A stretch of 36,298 nucleotides of DNA. Origin: Tissierellia bacterium. Lineage in GTDB: Bacteria; Bacillota; Clostridia; Tissierellales; Sedimentibacteraceae. The DNA lies in NCBI GenBank assembly GCA_012519555.1, contig JAAYPY010000098.1, forward strand, positions 1 through 36,298, written 5' to 3'. The translations under genes and the position numbers were made by a program. The notes beneath the pieces are model-generated. The model searched no databases, had not been told where the DNA came from, and saw only the letters and a program-made list of their open reading frames with translations. Every line of letters starts with the position of its first letter. The first letter of the stretch is position 1. Positions 7,502 to 16,257 of the stretch are shown here, piece after piece.

Positions 7502-8560
7502 CTAGTACTGGTTAAAGGCTGGTCTTGCATTATTATCATCAAAATACAATCCCGCTGCTTCAAAAGTCAATCCTTCAATGTTGAATTCAACATCTCCTAT
7601 ATCATACTGCTCTAAACACAGGACTACAATTGAACTCATATCCTTAAAATCCTGCTCCGACAGTTTTACTGCTTCAACCCCTAAATTAACAAGAGCCGTA
7701 TCTCCAATAACCTTGACATCCCTTAAATTAATACCTAGAGGTATATTGTTGCTTAGTGTCGTATCAGCAGGAGGCCCTTCAAATAATTTCTCAACAACAG
7801 CCACTACCGGATTGCCAATCTTATCTGCTGAAAATGTTATAGGAACATAGTGCCCCATAACTTCAGTATCGGGTGCTTTGAAATAAACAGTATAATTAGC
7901 TCCATCTGCAGAACCGTATAGATTAATATTTTCTCTTTCGAATCCTTTATTGATCGCATATCCGTTGGAAAGAGAAGTCAATTCCTGACCATCTACCAAT
8001 AATTCAACCTTATCAATTGTCGGGAATTCCGTAAGTGCATATGTAATGGCAGAAATCATGTTTTCTTCCTGCTTAAGTGTGGAAGTATTTAAAATATTTT
8101 TGCTGAAATCTACTCTGCATACACCATCTTTTATTGACATCCCTCTTATTTCAGTACCTTCAGGGATTACGCCATGAAGCCCCGATTGTGCAATTCTTTT
8201 TTCTGTTTCACTTCCCGCTACCATACCTCTAAGTGTTGCTTTTGCAATTCCTTCTTCCCATGGTATTTTAGTGTTAACCGGAACTACAAAGCCGTATTCA
8301 TCTTCATAATATGCCAATATGTTTGTCATTTTAACTTCTTCATTAGGTGTTGTAACAGTTTCAATTACTTCCTCATATGCTTCTTCTCCGATTGTGTCTT
8401 CAACTATTTCAAATTCTGAAAGATCAGACAAATCGGCTATGTCCGGATTATTTTCTTCCTTCAGACCCACCATCATATCTAAGGTGCCGCATGCAGTTAA
8501 GAATGCTGCTATAAAAATAATCAATATCAGAGATATTATTTTATTTTGAGCCAATTTCAT
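7502..8560 (-). CDS. GerM-like lipoprotein with two GerMN domains
   Basis: A 352-residue lipoprotein. The signal peptide ends in lipobox LTAC (Cys24), followed by an acidic low-complexity linker (about 32-75). Two GerMN (Spore_germination/GerM) domains follow: residues about 85-190, with the typical RVDFSKNIL, and about 210-345, with ALVNLGVEAV and the closing V-FNIEG. GerM proteins take part in sporulation and germination in Bacillus, probably at the cell envelope. The ribosome binding site GAGGAGGG is strong but very close to the ATG. It is a single gene; the region upstream shows TATAAT-like sequence near 8580 without a convincing -35, which would fit a sporulation sigma factor but does not prove one. 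Confidence 0.85.
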   Translation of the reverse strand: MKLAQNKIISLILIIFIAAFLTACGTLDMMVGLKEENNPDIADLSDLSEFEIVEDTIGEEAYEEVIETVTTPNEEVKMTNILAYYEDEYGFVVPVNTKIPWEEGIAKATLRGMVAGSETEKRIAQSGLHGVIPEGTEIRGMSIKDGVCRVDFSKNILNTSTLKQEENMISAITYALTEFPTIDKVELLVDGQELTSLSNGYAINKGFERENINLYGSADGANYTVYFKAPDTEVMGHYVPITFSADKIGNPVVAVVEKLFEGPPADTTLSNNIPLGINLRDVKVIGDTALVNLGVEAVKLSEQDFKDMSSIVVLCLEQYDIGDVEFNIEGLTFEAAGLYFDDNNARPAFNQY

Positions 8561-8736
8561 ACCCTCCTCACGCCTTTATATATTATTATATTTAGCATGT
8601 ACCCAGGATATGATAATTATTTAAATATTATTTATATGATGCAGTCTTATATGAGCTGCTTTATTTTCAATAACTGTAACGCTTTTTCCTTCTAAAGCTT
8701 CTGTAACTTTTCATCTATTGATTTGAAAACATTTAT
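8561..8736. other. Intergenic region between oppF and the gerM-like gene
   Basis: No gene. It holds the promoter region of the gerM-like gene and the end of the importer operon. An imperfect hairpin GCAG...CTGC lies at 8642-8660, but no T-rich intrinsic terminator follows oppF, so the importer transcript could run on into the gerM-like gene. Confidence 0.35.
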
Positions 8737-9711
8737 TTAGTTTTTATCCAACAAAAAACATGAAACAAAATGGTCTGAAGAAACCTCTAAAAGGTCTGGA
8801 TCTTCATGTGTACACCTTTCAAAACAATAATCACAACGTTTAGCAAATCTGCATCCGGGTTTTACGTTAATAGGACTGCTTACTTCTCCCTTAATAAGTG
8901 TAAATTCTTCGTCCCTCTTAGAAATATCCGGCTCAGGAATTGCTTTTAGAAGAGCCTTTGTATACGGATGTAAGGGATTGTTGAACAACTCGTCAGATGG
9001 TGCCATTTCAACACACTTCCCAAGGTACATAACCATTATTTTAGTAGAAATGTGCTTTACCACACTAAGGTTATGAGTTACAAACATATATGTAAGCCCC
9101 AGCTCCTCCTCCAAATCCATTAAAAGATTTAAAATTTGAGCCTGAATGGAAACGTCCAATGCTGAAACCGGCTCATCACATACGATAAATTTAGGGTTTA
9201 GTGATAATGCTCTTGCTATTCCTATACGTTGACGTCGTCCTCCATCCAACTCATGAGCATAAGAATTTGCATAACGTCTTGCTAACCCTACCAAATCCAT
9301 AAGCTCTGCTGCACGGTTATAGGTATCAATTCTATTTTTATATACTTTATGAATAAACATATACTCTGCTATTACATCTATAACAGACTTACGTGGATCA
9401 ATGCTTGAATATGGGTCCTGAAAAATTATCTGAATATCCTTTCTCAGCTCCCGTAATTTTCTTGCTTTAATTTTTGTTATTTCCTTGCCATTATAATATA
9501 TTTGACCTGATGTAGGCTCAATCAGTCTTAAAATAGTTCTTCCCAAGGTGCTTTTGCCGCACCCGGATTCTCCCACCACTCCCACTGTTTCTCCGGGATA
9601 TATTTTTAGATTGATGCCGTCTACCGCATGAAGTCTAGCACCGCCATTTAATTTAAACAATTTTTTTAATTCAACAGTTTCTATTAGCGGAGTTACTTTA
9701 TTATTTTCCAT
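8737..9711 (-). CDS. Oligo/dipeptide ABC transporter ATPase, OppF/DppF type
   Basis: Cytoplasmic ATPase of 324 residues, the second of two that power peptide import. It has Walker [15 protein letters not shown], a Q-loop [13 protein letters not shown], signature-like [14 protein letters not shown], Walker [13 protein letters not shown] and the H-loop [10 protein letters not shown]. The signature motif reads LDGGRRQR rather than LSGGQRQR: Ser to Asp and Gln to Arg, a change in a residue pair that contacts ATP. The C-terminal oligopeptide domain with four cysteines ([14 protein letters not shown]) is present, as in the OppD/F families. The ATG at 9711 is chosen because GGAGG sits 5 nt upstream; this start overlaps the end of the preceding ATPase gene by 11 nt, suggesting translational coupling. 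Last gene of the operon. Confidence 0.92.
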   Translation of the reverse strand: MENNKVTPLIETVELKKLFKLNGGARLHAVDGINLKIYPGETVGVVGESGCGKSTLGRTILRLIEPTSGQIYYNGKEITKIKARKLRELRKDIQIIFQDPYSSIDPRKSVIDVIAEYMFIHKVYKNRIDTYNRAAELMDLVGLARRYANSYAHELDGGRRQRIGIARALSLNPKFIVCDEPVSALDVSIQAQILNLLMDLEEELGLTYMFVTHNLSVVKHISTKIMVMYLGKCVEMAPSDELFNNPLHPYTKALLKAIPEPDISKRDEEFTLIKGEVSSPINVKPGCRFAKRCDYCFERCTHEDPDLLEVSSDHFVSCFLLDKN

Positions 9712-10705
9712 TTTTACCTCCTGCTTTCCCACATAATTTGTCAGTAAACAAATGACAGAGCAAAGAGTGAGTTCCTTCAGTTATAGTATTTGGATGAACC
9801 TTAGTACATATATCCATGCAATACTTGCATCTGGGAGCAAACACACATCCTTCGGGAAGATTTGTCGGGTCAGGCATCAAGCCCGGTATAGAATTTAGTC
9901 GTTTTGTCCTGGAAGCAAGGTTTGGTATAGAGCCAAACAATCCTTCGGTATATGGGTGATGATTCTCTCCAAGAAATATATCATAAACTGTACCTGCTTC
10001 AACAATTTCTCCTGCATACATAACAGCAACGTCATCACATGTTTTTGCTACGACTCCCAGGTCATGCGTAATCATTAACATTGATGTTCCCAGACGATTT
10101 CTTAGTTCTTTAATCATCATCAGCACCTGTGCTTGTATTGTAACATCCAATGCGGTAGTTGGTTCATCTGCAATAAGAAGCTTTGGTTCGCAGGCAAGAG
10201 CCATGGCAATTACTACTCTTTGTTTCATACCCCCTGAAAACTGATGAGGATAATCTATTTTCCTTGATGGGAGTATTCCAACCATAGTGAGTTTTTCATC
10301 AACTCTTTTTTCTATTTCCTCTTTACTAATTCCTTCATTATGCATAATAATGGCCTCGGCAATTTGGTCACCTACAGTCATAACAGGATTTAGACTTGTC
10401 ATAGGATCCTGAAAAACCATGGCAATTTGACCGCCTCGTATTTGACGCATATTATGCTCGTCCATATCAAGGAGATCGTCACCTTCAAATTTAATACTTC
10501 CGCTTGTTACCTTCCCGGTATTTTCCGGAAGAAGTCTCAATATTGACAAAGCAGTTGTTGTTTTGCCCGCTCCTGTTTCTCCTACCAAACCTAATGTTTT
10601 ACCCTTACCAATTTTAAGGCTGATGCCGTTTACCGCCTTGACAATTTCCAGGTCTGTTTTATAAATAACCGACAAATTATCTATGTCCAAAATCAACTCG
10701 TTCAT
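9701..10705 (-). CDS. Oligo/dipeptide ABC transporter ATPase, OppD/DppD type
   Basis: Cytoplasmic ATPase of 334 residues pairing with the downstream OppF-type subunit. Motifs: Walker [16 protein letters not shown]-loop [13 protein letters not shown], signature [15 protein letters not shown], Walker [13 protein letters not shown] and H-loop [10 protein letters not shown]. The C-terminal oligopeptide domain carries [14 protein letters not shown]. The ATG at 10705 is preceded by GGAAAGGA at 10 nt; a TTG two codons upstream at 10711, only 4 nt from the same ribosome binding site, is an alternative. About 30 nt separates it from the permease gene upstream. Confidence 0.93.
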   Translation of the reverse strand: MNELILDIDNLSVIYKTDLEIVKAVNGISLKIGKGKTLGLVGETGAGKTTTALSILRLLPENTGKVTSGSIKFEGDDLLDMDEHNMRQIRGGQIAMVFQDPMTSLNPVMTVGDQIAEAIIMHNEGISKEEIEKRVDEKLTMVGILPSRKIDYPHQFSGGMKQRVVIAMALACEPKLLIADEPTTALDVTIQAQVLMMIKELRNRLGTSMLMITHDLGVVAKTCDDVAVMYAGEIVEAGTVYDIFLGENHHPYTEGLFGSIPNLASRTKRLNSIPGLMPDPTNLPEGCVFAPRCKYCMDICTKVHPNTITEGTHSLLCHLFTDKLCGKAGGKNGK

Positions 10706-10733
10706 AATCAAACAATCCTTTCCAATTCAGTAA

Positions 10734-11633
10734 TTAAGATTTCAAATGGGGGTCCAGGGCATCTCTTAGGCCGTCACCTATAAGATTTACGGAACATGCA
10801 GTCAAAACAATTGCCATAGCCGGGAAAAACAGCAAGTGAGGAGAGGTACGCATAAACTCTCTTGCTTCGGAAAGCATCAGTCCCCATTCCGGTGCCGGCG
10901 GCGGCATCCCTAAGCCTAAAAAACTTAAGGTTGACTCATACAGTATAATCTTAGAAACATTAAGTGTAGTATTAACAATAATAACTCCCATTGCGTTAGG
11001 CAAAATATGAGATGCTATAATTCGCGCGCTGCTTGAGCCACCTGCCCTTGCAGCTTCCACATAATCAAGTTCCGCAAGATTTAGAACCTGTGAACGAACC
11101 AGCCTCACATAATTTGTAAAATATGCCAAAGTAAGAGCCACCAACAAATTTGTGAAGTTGGCACCAAGTGCAAATACTACAGCCATTGTAAACAGTATAT
11201 CAGGAACAGACATAAAAATATCTAATGATCTCATAATAATACTGTCTATTTTCCCTCCAAAGTAACCTGCAATTGCTCCTAAGGCACTGCCTACTATACA
11301 AGATGAAATAGTGGCTAAAATGGCTATCGATATGGAAGTTCTTCCTCCATGGACTATGCGCGCAAACACATCGCGCCCATAAGAGTCAGTTCCAAACAGG
11401 TGCGTCATTGAAGGACCTTGAAGCTTATTGGCAAGATCCTGCTTTGTAGCAATCGAATAAGGCACGATAACATCTGCAAATAACAGAATTAACAGTATAA
11501 TTGAAAGCATGACCAATCCTATGACAGCACCTTTGCTTTTCTTAAATCTTCGCCATATTTCCTTTGACTGACTTTGTTTTTTAAATGATATTTCGCTATG
11601 TTTCATAGCATTGTTCATTGTTGTATCCTTCAT
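10734..11633 (-). CDS. Oligo/dipeptide ABC transporter permease, OppC/DppC type
   Basis: Integral membrane permease of 299 residues. An N-terminal cytoplasmic stretch ending in RRFKKSKGAVIGLVML leads into the first membrane segment (OppC_N domain), followed by GTDSYGRDVFARIVHGGRTS and then the BPD_transp_1 domain, with the ATPase-contacting EAA loop (EAARAGGSSSARIIASHILPNA). About six membrane segments are visible. It begins 4 nt after the OppB-type gene ends, so the two are tightly coupled. AAGGGA precedes the ATG at 11633; a second ATG five codons in also has an AAGGAT upstream. Confidence 0.93.
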   Translation of the reverse strand: MKDTTMNNAMKHSEISFKKQSQSKEIWRRFKKSKGAVIGLVMLSIILLILLFADVIVPYSIATKQDLANKLQGPSMTHLFGTDSYGRDVFARIVHGGRTSISIAILATISSCIVGSALGAIAGYFGGKIDSIIMRSLDIFMSVPDILFTMAVVFALGANFTNLLVALTLAYFTNYVRLVRSQVLNLAELDYVEAARAGGSSSARIIASHILPNAMGVIIVNTTLNVSKIILYESTLSFLGLGMPPPAPEWGLMLSEAREFMRTSPHLLFFPAMAIVLTACSVNLIGDGLRDALDPHLKS

Positions 11634-11637
11634 AACA

Positions 11638-12579
11638 TTATCCCTTCATTTTGGCATACTTAGCCTTTATTCTCGGATCAATATATGCATATATAACGTC
11701 AACTAACAGCATAACGATTGTAAAACATATAGCAATCAATATTGTCCCTGCAATAATAACAGGCTCGTCCTTGTAGGTTATTCTATCAACAATCAAGCTG
11801 CCTATGCCCGGAATCGAAAACAACTTTTCGGCAACAACAGCTCCTGCTATAAGCATTCCAAGATTTAGGCCTATATTTGTTATAATGGGCAGCATTGCAT
11901 TTTTTAATGCGTGCTTCCATATTACTATATTTTCAGGTGCTCCTTTTGCACGTGCAGTACGTACGAAATCCTGTCTTATTGATTCCAGCATTGAAGATTT
12001 TGTAAACCTCAGGTTCATTGCAGCCGGCGGTATGGAAATGGTGAGCGCAGGCATTATATAACAACTAAAGGAGCTTATTCCGTAGGATGGAAGTAAATTC
12101 AGCTTTAGTGAAAATATAAACAGCAAGATCATTCCTAATACGAATGAAGGTACGGCTGCAATTAAAAATGCAAAAATAGAGGGAACCGTATCCCATAAGG
12201 AATATTGTTTTACCGCAGCGTATATTCCTAATGGTATTCCTATAATCGAAGATAAAACAACACCCATTAAGGCCAATTTTATTGTTACAACATACCTTGG
12301 CCATATTTCTGCAAAAACAGATTGCTTGGTAAAATAAGATATGCCGAAATCCTGTTTTACTATCATATTGTAAATATAATTAATATACTTTTGTATAAAT
12401 GGAAGATCATAACCCAATTCATGATTAAGCTTGTCAATGTCAGCTTGAGGAGCTGAAGAACCAAGCATTGCACGGGCAGGATCTCCGGGAGTTATATTCA
12501 TTACAAAATAAATAATTAAAACAACCCCTAATACTGTGGGTATAAGAAATAAAATCCTTTTAATGATATATCTATACAT
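11638..12579 (-). CDS. Oligo/dipeptide ABC transporter permease, OppB/DppB type
   Basis: Integral membrane permease of 313 residues. It opens with the classic MYRYIIKRILFLIPTVLGV and a PGDPARAMLG periplasmic motif, and has the EAA loop TARAKGAPENIVIWKHALKNA. Six membrane segments are visible. The start is set at the ATG at 12579, where GGAGA lies about 6 nt upstream and family similarity begins; the frame is open for 14 more codons upstream but without a ribosome binding site. A long 16-bp hairpin lies between this gene and the binding-protein gene before it. Confidence 0.93.
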   Translation of the reverse strand: MYRYIIKRILFLIPTVLGVVLIIYFVMNITPGDPARAMLGSSAPQADIDKLNHELGYDLPFIQKYINYIYNMIVKQDFGISYFTKQSVFAEIWPRYVVTIKLALMGVVLSSIIGIPLGIYAAVKQYSLWDTVPSIFAFLIAAVPSFVLGMILLFIFSLKLNLLPSYGISSFSCYIMPALTISIPPAAMNLRFTKSSMLESIRQDFVRTARAKGAPENIVIWKHALKNAMLPIITNIGLNLGMLIAGAVVAEKLFSIPGIGSLIVDRITYKDEPVIIAGTILIAICFTIVMLLVDVIYAYIDPRIKAKYAKMKG

Positions 12580-12603
12580 TCTTTTCTCCTTACTTTCTTT
12601 TCT

Positions 12604-12645
12604 ATTTATGGCATCTCCCAAACATTATAGGGAGATGCCATAAAT
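12604..12645. other. Intercistronic 16-bp hairpin between the peptide-binding-protein gene and oppB
   Basis: Arms ATTTATGGCATCTCCC (12604-12619) and its exact complement (12630-12645) flank a 10-nt loop. It is followed on the minus strand by ATAGAAAAG, not a T run, so it is not a standard intrinsic terminator. Its position just after the first gene of the operon suits a 3'-end stabiliser that keeps binding-protein mRNA more abundant than permease mRNA, as known for other ABC importer operons. The role is inferred. Confidence 0.7.
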
Positions 12646-12679
12646 TAGACAAATAACTTATATGCAAATTACATTTAAA

Positions 12680-14248
12680 TTATTTCCAGCTGAATGTACG
12701 AATTTTATAAAATGATGGAACAGGAGTTCCGATTTCCAAATCCGAAGCCCATACAGTAGGAACAGGCTTAGATAAGCAAGGAAGCAGGGTTGCAGAATCC
12801 ATAACAATTGACCACAACTCTGTGTAATATCCAACACGTTCCTCAATATCAGATGTGGAAACACCAAGATCCACAAGCTCTTCAAGACGTTTCCAGTTAA
12901 AGGGACCGTCCTTGTACTTAACAATATACATACCTACCGATTCGCTATGTACCATCTGTCTTATGTTATTAAAATCAAAGTTATTGGAATCGGCATATAT
13001 ACAAATATCATAATCCTGGTCATATAATCTTGGCAATACCACTGCAGAGTCCATTACAGATACTTCAGCCGTAATTCCTACATCCGCAAGATTTGCCTGA
13101 AGCACTTGTGCCATTTTAGCCTTATCTCCGGTGTTTGCTCCGTAAGTAAGAATGGTTCCCACATCTACTCCATCAGGATATCCAGCTTCTGCTAATAGTT
13201 GTTTTGCCTTATCTTTATTATACTCATATGTTTCAAATCCGTCTTTAGGTGAAGTAGCAACATATTCAGGAGGCATATAGTAAGGGGTTTCTACACCGTA
13301 ACCGTTACATGCTGCAGAGTTCATATCCTTTTTGTTTACAGCATAGAATATTGCCTGACGTACTTTGTCATTAGCAAGAATGTTATTGTTAGTAGGAGAT
13401 AAATAATTTACACCCAAGAACAATACGTCATTGCCTTTTGTTAAGGAGTTATTATCACCTGAAGCACTTAATAGGGCTTCCCAGTCTGTTAAAGGAGCAT
13501 CTTCTAAATAATCAAGCTCATTGTTTTCAAATGCTATAATTGCAGCTGCATCATCAGAAATAACCCTGTACTCAACTTTTTTAACAGCCGGAGCACCTCT
13601 CCAATAGTCCTCGAATGCACTAAGCTTTATGTTTGTTGCCACATTGTATTCTGTTACATAGTATGGGCCTGTACCAGCTTTGTGGGGTATTGTACCAAAC
13701 TTGTCCCCTTGCTCCAAAACTTCTTTCTCGCTAACTATCTTTATACTGAAAAAAGTATGATCAATTGCAGAAAAAGGTGTTTTTAAGGTTACTTTTACAG
13801 TACTGTCGTCTATTTCAGCCACATCTTCAATCATGGATGTAACATAATTAAATCTTGGATTTTTCATTGCTCTTTTGTAACTGAATACAACATCCGATGC
13901 CTTCAAGTCTTCTCCGTTTTGGAATTTAACTCCATCCTGTAGAGTAATTGTATATTCCAATTGGTCATCACTTAAGCTTACATCTTTAGCCAGCTCTTTA
14001 TAATAACCACCTTTTGCCTCATCCATTCCGTAGAGGCCTTCAAACATCTGATGCCACACCTTGACTGCACGTAAACTTGTAGACTGTTCCCAATCAAGTG
14101 ATGGTACAGAGTCTGATACCCTGAGTTTAAGTGTTCTTTCCTCGGGAGTTTGATTGTTCTCCTGTGTTACAGGTTTTCCTGAACATCCCGAAATTAATCC
14201 TGCAACCATTAAAACTACTAAAACGATTGCTACTAATCTTTTACTCAT
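12680..14248 (-). CDS. Peptide ABC transporter substrate-binding lipoprotein (family 5)
   Basis: A 522-residue extracytoplasmic lipoprotein of the SBP_bac_5 family (OppA/DppA type). The signal peptide ends in lipobox LISGC (Cys22). Family features include the opening SVPSLDWEQSTSLRAVKVWHQMFEGLYG, YTITLQDGVKFQNGEDLKASDVVFSYKR, and the C-terminal DYDICIYADSNN. GGAGG precedes the ATG at about 9 nt. It is the first gene of a five-gene operon encoding a complete importer, behind a sigma-54 promoter at 14338-14354. The ligand is not evident; the adjoining RocR-type regulator and guanidino enzymes suggest arginine- or guanidino-containing peptides, which is inference. Confidence 0.93.
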   Translation of the reverse strand: MSKRLVAIVLVVLMVAGLISGCSGKPVTQENNQTPEERTLKLRVSDSVPSLDWEQSTSLRAVKVWHQMFEGLYGMDEAKGGYYKELAKDVSLSDDQLEYTITLQDGVKFQNGEDLKASDVVFSYKRAMKNPRFNYVTSMIEDVAEIDDSTVKVTLKTPFSAIDHTFFSIKIVSEKEVLEQGDKFGTIPHKAGTGPYYVTEYNVATNIKLSAFEDYWRGAPAVKKVEYRVISDDAAAIIAFENNELDYLEDAPLTDWEALLSASGDNNSLTKGNDVLFLGVNYLSPTNNNILANDKVRQAIFYAVNKKDMNSAACNGYGVETPYYMPPEYVATSPKDGFETYEYNKDKAKQLLAEAGYPDGVDVGTILTYGANTGDKAKMAQVLQANLADVGITAEVSVMDSAVVLPRLYDQDYDICIYADSNNFDFNNIRQMVHSESVGMYIVKYKDGPFNWKRLEELVDLGVSTSDIEERVGYYTELWSIVMDSATLLPCLSKPVPTVWASDLEIGTPVPSFYKIRTFSWK

Positions 14249-14337
14249 TATATATTTCCTCCAATATTTTAGTTTTAAATTTTTTGTTACCTTAACTTTC
14301 CTCCTTCTGTAATAAAAATGTTAGCAATATAATCTTA

Positions 14338-14354
14338 TGCAATTTCCGTACCAA
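14338..14354 (-). promoter_or_regulatory. Sigma-54 promoter of the peptide importer operon
   Basis: The minus strand reads TTGGTACGGAAATTGCA: GG and GC with exactly 10 bases between them, differing from the consensus TTGGCAC only by T for C in the -24 box. The start of transcription should lie near 14326, leaving a leader of about 78 nt. The RocR-like activator gene is divergent, 240 bp away. Confidence 0.82.
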
Positions 14355-14507
14355 AAAAAGTGGCAGAAATTTTAAAACTATATAAATAGATATTTATATT
14401 AATTCTGACATAAACAAATCAGAAAAAATATACAATGTCTTTTAACTGCTTTACACATGTTGAAAAAAAGCACCTTTTAATTCTATCATTTTTTTTCATC
14501 TTCTGTC

Positions 14508-14526
14508 ACTGTAAAATTTATACAGT
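14508..14526. promoter_or_regulatory. Candidate operator or enhancer dyad upstream of the RocR-like gene
   Basis: ACTGTAAAATTTATACAGT is a near-palindrome: ACTGTA/TACAGT arms with 7 bp between and further matching in the centre. It lies 14 bp before the -35 of the regulator gene and about 155 bp behind the sigma-54 promoter of the importer, distances suited to autoregulation and to an enhancer site. I found no clear second copy before the guanidino-enzyme operon, so it is only a candidate. Confidence 0.35.
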
Positions 14527-14540
14527 TGATATGCCTTTCC

Positions 14541-14569
14541 TTGACAAACCAACGTTTTTCCTATATTAT
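14541..14569 (+). promoter_or_regulatory. Sigma-A promoter of the RocR-like regulator gene
   Basis: TTGACA (14541-14546), a 17-base spacer and TATTAT (14564-14569): a near-consensus vegetative promoter with a leader of about 20 nt. Confidence 0.8.
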
Positions 14570-14596
14570 TAACCTTAGCACAATTAGGAGAAAACA

Positions 14597-15973
14597 ATGT
14601 TGAGAAGATATGTAGAACAAATTTTAAGTATATATAATTATATAGACGGTATTTTGGTTACCAATAACAAAGGAATAGTAGAGTATTACACAAACTATAG
14701 GCCGGACATAAACAATTTAAAGGAAAAGGATGTAGTTGGAAAACACGTATTAACCGTATATCCTACACTAAATGAAAAAACAAGCAGTGTTATGAGGGCA
14801 CTAAAAACCGGTAAGTCCATATTTAACGAATTTCAATCTTTAGTTTCATATAAAGGACAAACAATAAATGCAATTAATTCAACACTTTTAATAAAGCATA
14901 ACGAAGACATCATAGGCGTTGTGGATGTTTCCAGATATGTGGATGACTGTTACCAACGTCAGGATATAGTTCTGTCAATTAAAAGCAATGAGCAAAAAAA
15001 GTCCTTATATACTGTTGATGATATTATTACTGATTCGATTAAATTAAACAATATTAAAGAAAAAATCAAAAAAGTTGCACAAACAGACTCTACGGTATTA
15101 ATTTATGGAGAAACAGGAACAGGAAAGGAATTGGTGGCACAGTCCATACACACGAGCAGCAACCGTAAAAGTAAACGCTTTGTATCACAAAACTGCGCTT
15201 CCATACCATCAACACTGTTGGAAAGTATCCTGTTTGGAACAGTAAAAGGAAGCTATACCGGAGCGGAAAACAGACCCGGATTGTTTGAATTAGCCAATGG
15301 CGGAACCCTGTTTTTAGATGAAATAAACTCAATGGAAATAAATGTCCAAGCCAAAATACTTAAGGCAATCGAAGAAAAGAAAATTACCAGAATAGGCGGA
15401 ATTGAACCTATTGATACAGATGTAAAAATAATCTCTGCAATAAACGAGGAGCCTTCAGTATGTTTAAAAGAAAAAAAGCTTAGAGAAGACTTATTTTACA
15501 GGCTTAGCGTTGTTCAGTTAGATTTGCCTCCCTTAAGAGAAAGAAGGCAGGACGTAAATTACCTAACAAAGTATTTTATTGACTATTTTAACAGCAAGAT
15601 GAACAGAAATATAATTGATATATCCGAAGATGTAGAAGATATTTTTCAAAAATACTCCTGGCCTGGGAATGTCAGAGAACTAAAAAATATAATAGAAGGT
15701 GCCTTTAACTTAACTTCATCTCGTATTATTCAAAAAAAGGATTTGCCTGAATATATTTATAGAATTCCGGTAAATAACTCAAATTTTGAGATAAATGAAG
15801 ACATTTCACTCAGTGAAGCAGTTAAAAATTATGAAAAAAAATTAATAATTAATGCAATAAAAAGCACGGAAAAACTTACCGATGCTGCAAAAAAACTTAA
15901 AATAACAAAACAAAATCTCCACTATAAAATGGAAAAATACGAAATAGATAAGAATAATATTTATTTTCAGTAA
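14597..15973 (+). CDS. Sigma-54-dependent transcriptional activator, RocR-like
   Basis: An enhancer-binding protein of 458 residues, close in length and layout to Bacillus RocR (arginine/ornithine-responsive). A PAS-type sensor occupies about residues 8-118. The AAA+ domain follows: Walker A GETGTGKE (171-178), Walker B GGTLFLDE (235-242), arginine fingers in PPLRERRQDV. The sigma-54 contact loop reads GSYTGA (218-223) instead of GAFTGA. A Fis-type helix-turn-helix ends the protein (about 415-450, LTDAAKKLKITKQNLHYKM). The stretch ILFGT-KG-TGA-RPGLFE is shared with RocR as I recall it. AGGAG precedes the ATG. It sits between two outward-facing sigma-54 promoters and probably activates both; the effector may be arginine, ornithine or citrulline, which is inferred. 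Confidence 0.9.
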   Translation: MLRRYVEQILSIYNYIDGILVTNNKGIVEYYTNYRPDINNLKEKDVVGKHVLTVYPTLNEKTSSVMRALKTGKSIFNEFQSLVSYKGQTINAINSTLLIKHNEDIIGVVDVSRYVDDCYQRQDIVLSIKSNEQKKSLYTVDDIITDSIKLNNIKEKIKKVAQTDSTVLIYGETGTGKELVAQSIHTSSNRKSKRFVSQNCASIPSTLLESILFGTVKGSYTGAENRPGLFELANGGTLFLDEINSMEINVQAKILKAIEEKKITRIGGIEPIDTDVKIISAINEEPSVCLKEKKLREDLFYRLSVVQLDLPPLRERRQDVNYLTKYFIDYFNSKMNRNIIDISEDVEDIFQKYSWPGNVRELKNIIEGAFNLTSSRIIQKKDLPEYIYRIPVNNSNFEINEDISLSEAVKNYEKKLIINAIKSTEKLTDAAKKLKITKQNLHYKMEKYEIDKNNIYFQ

Positions 15974-15986
15974 AATATTACTTTAC

Positions 15987-16019
15987 AAATTAGTAAAATT
16001 ATTTTTACTAATTTTTTTT
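15987..16019 (+). terminator. Intrinsic terminator of the RocR-like gene
   Basis: AAATTAGTAAAA pairs perfectly with TTTTACTAATTT around the tetraloop TTAT, followed by a run of T. It insulates the regulator gene from the downstream sigma-54 operon. The remaining sequence to 16196 is AT-rich with no gene; ATGTATTTACAT near 16070 is a small palindrome of unknown meaning. Confidence 0.75.
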
Positions 16020-16196
16020 ATCTCTTTTGCAGCCTTAATTTTTTTTAAATCAAATTTATAAACATCACATGTATTTACATTTTTTTATTATTAATTAGGT
16101 ATTCTGATATTTTGCTTTTAATCTAAATCTCCTTGGTAATTGTAACCTTTATTGCTAACAGTTCCAAAATTAGTTCCTTGCTTGTCGCTATATATG

Positions 16197-16212
16197 TGGC
16201 ACAAGAATTGCA
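16197..16212 (+). promoter_or_regulatory. Sigma-54 promoter of the tandem guanidino-enzyme operon
   Basis: TGGCACAAGAATTGCA matches TGGCAC-N5-TTGCA exactly, with GG and GC 10 bases apart. Transcription should begin near 16224, about 35 nt before the ATG at 16258. Confidence 0.85.
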
Positions 16213-16257
16213 AGAAATGAAGTCAAGCATAAAAAGATAGTATAAGGAGCTGAAATA

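Noticed and set aside
6376-8690. Repeated 12-mer CTGTAACGCTTT near 6381 and 8677
   Set aside because: Many 12-base matches are expected by chance in 36 kb of AT-rich sequence, and neither copy is in a comparable position.
16060-16085. Palindrome ATGTATTTACAT before the guanidino-enzyme operon as an enhancer
   Set aside because: Short, AT-rich and with different spacing from the 14508-14526 dyad; cannot be distinguished from chance.
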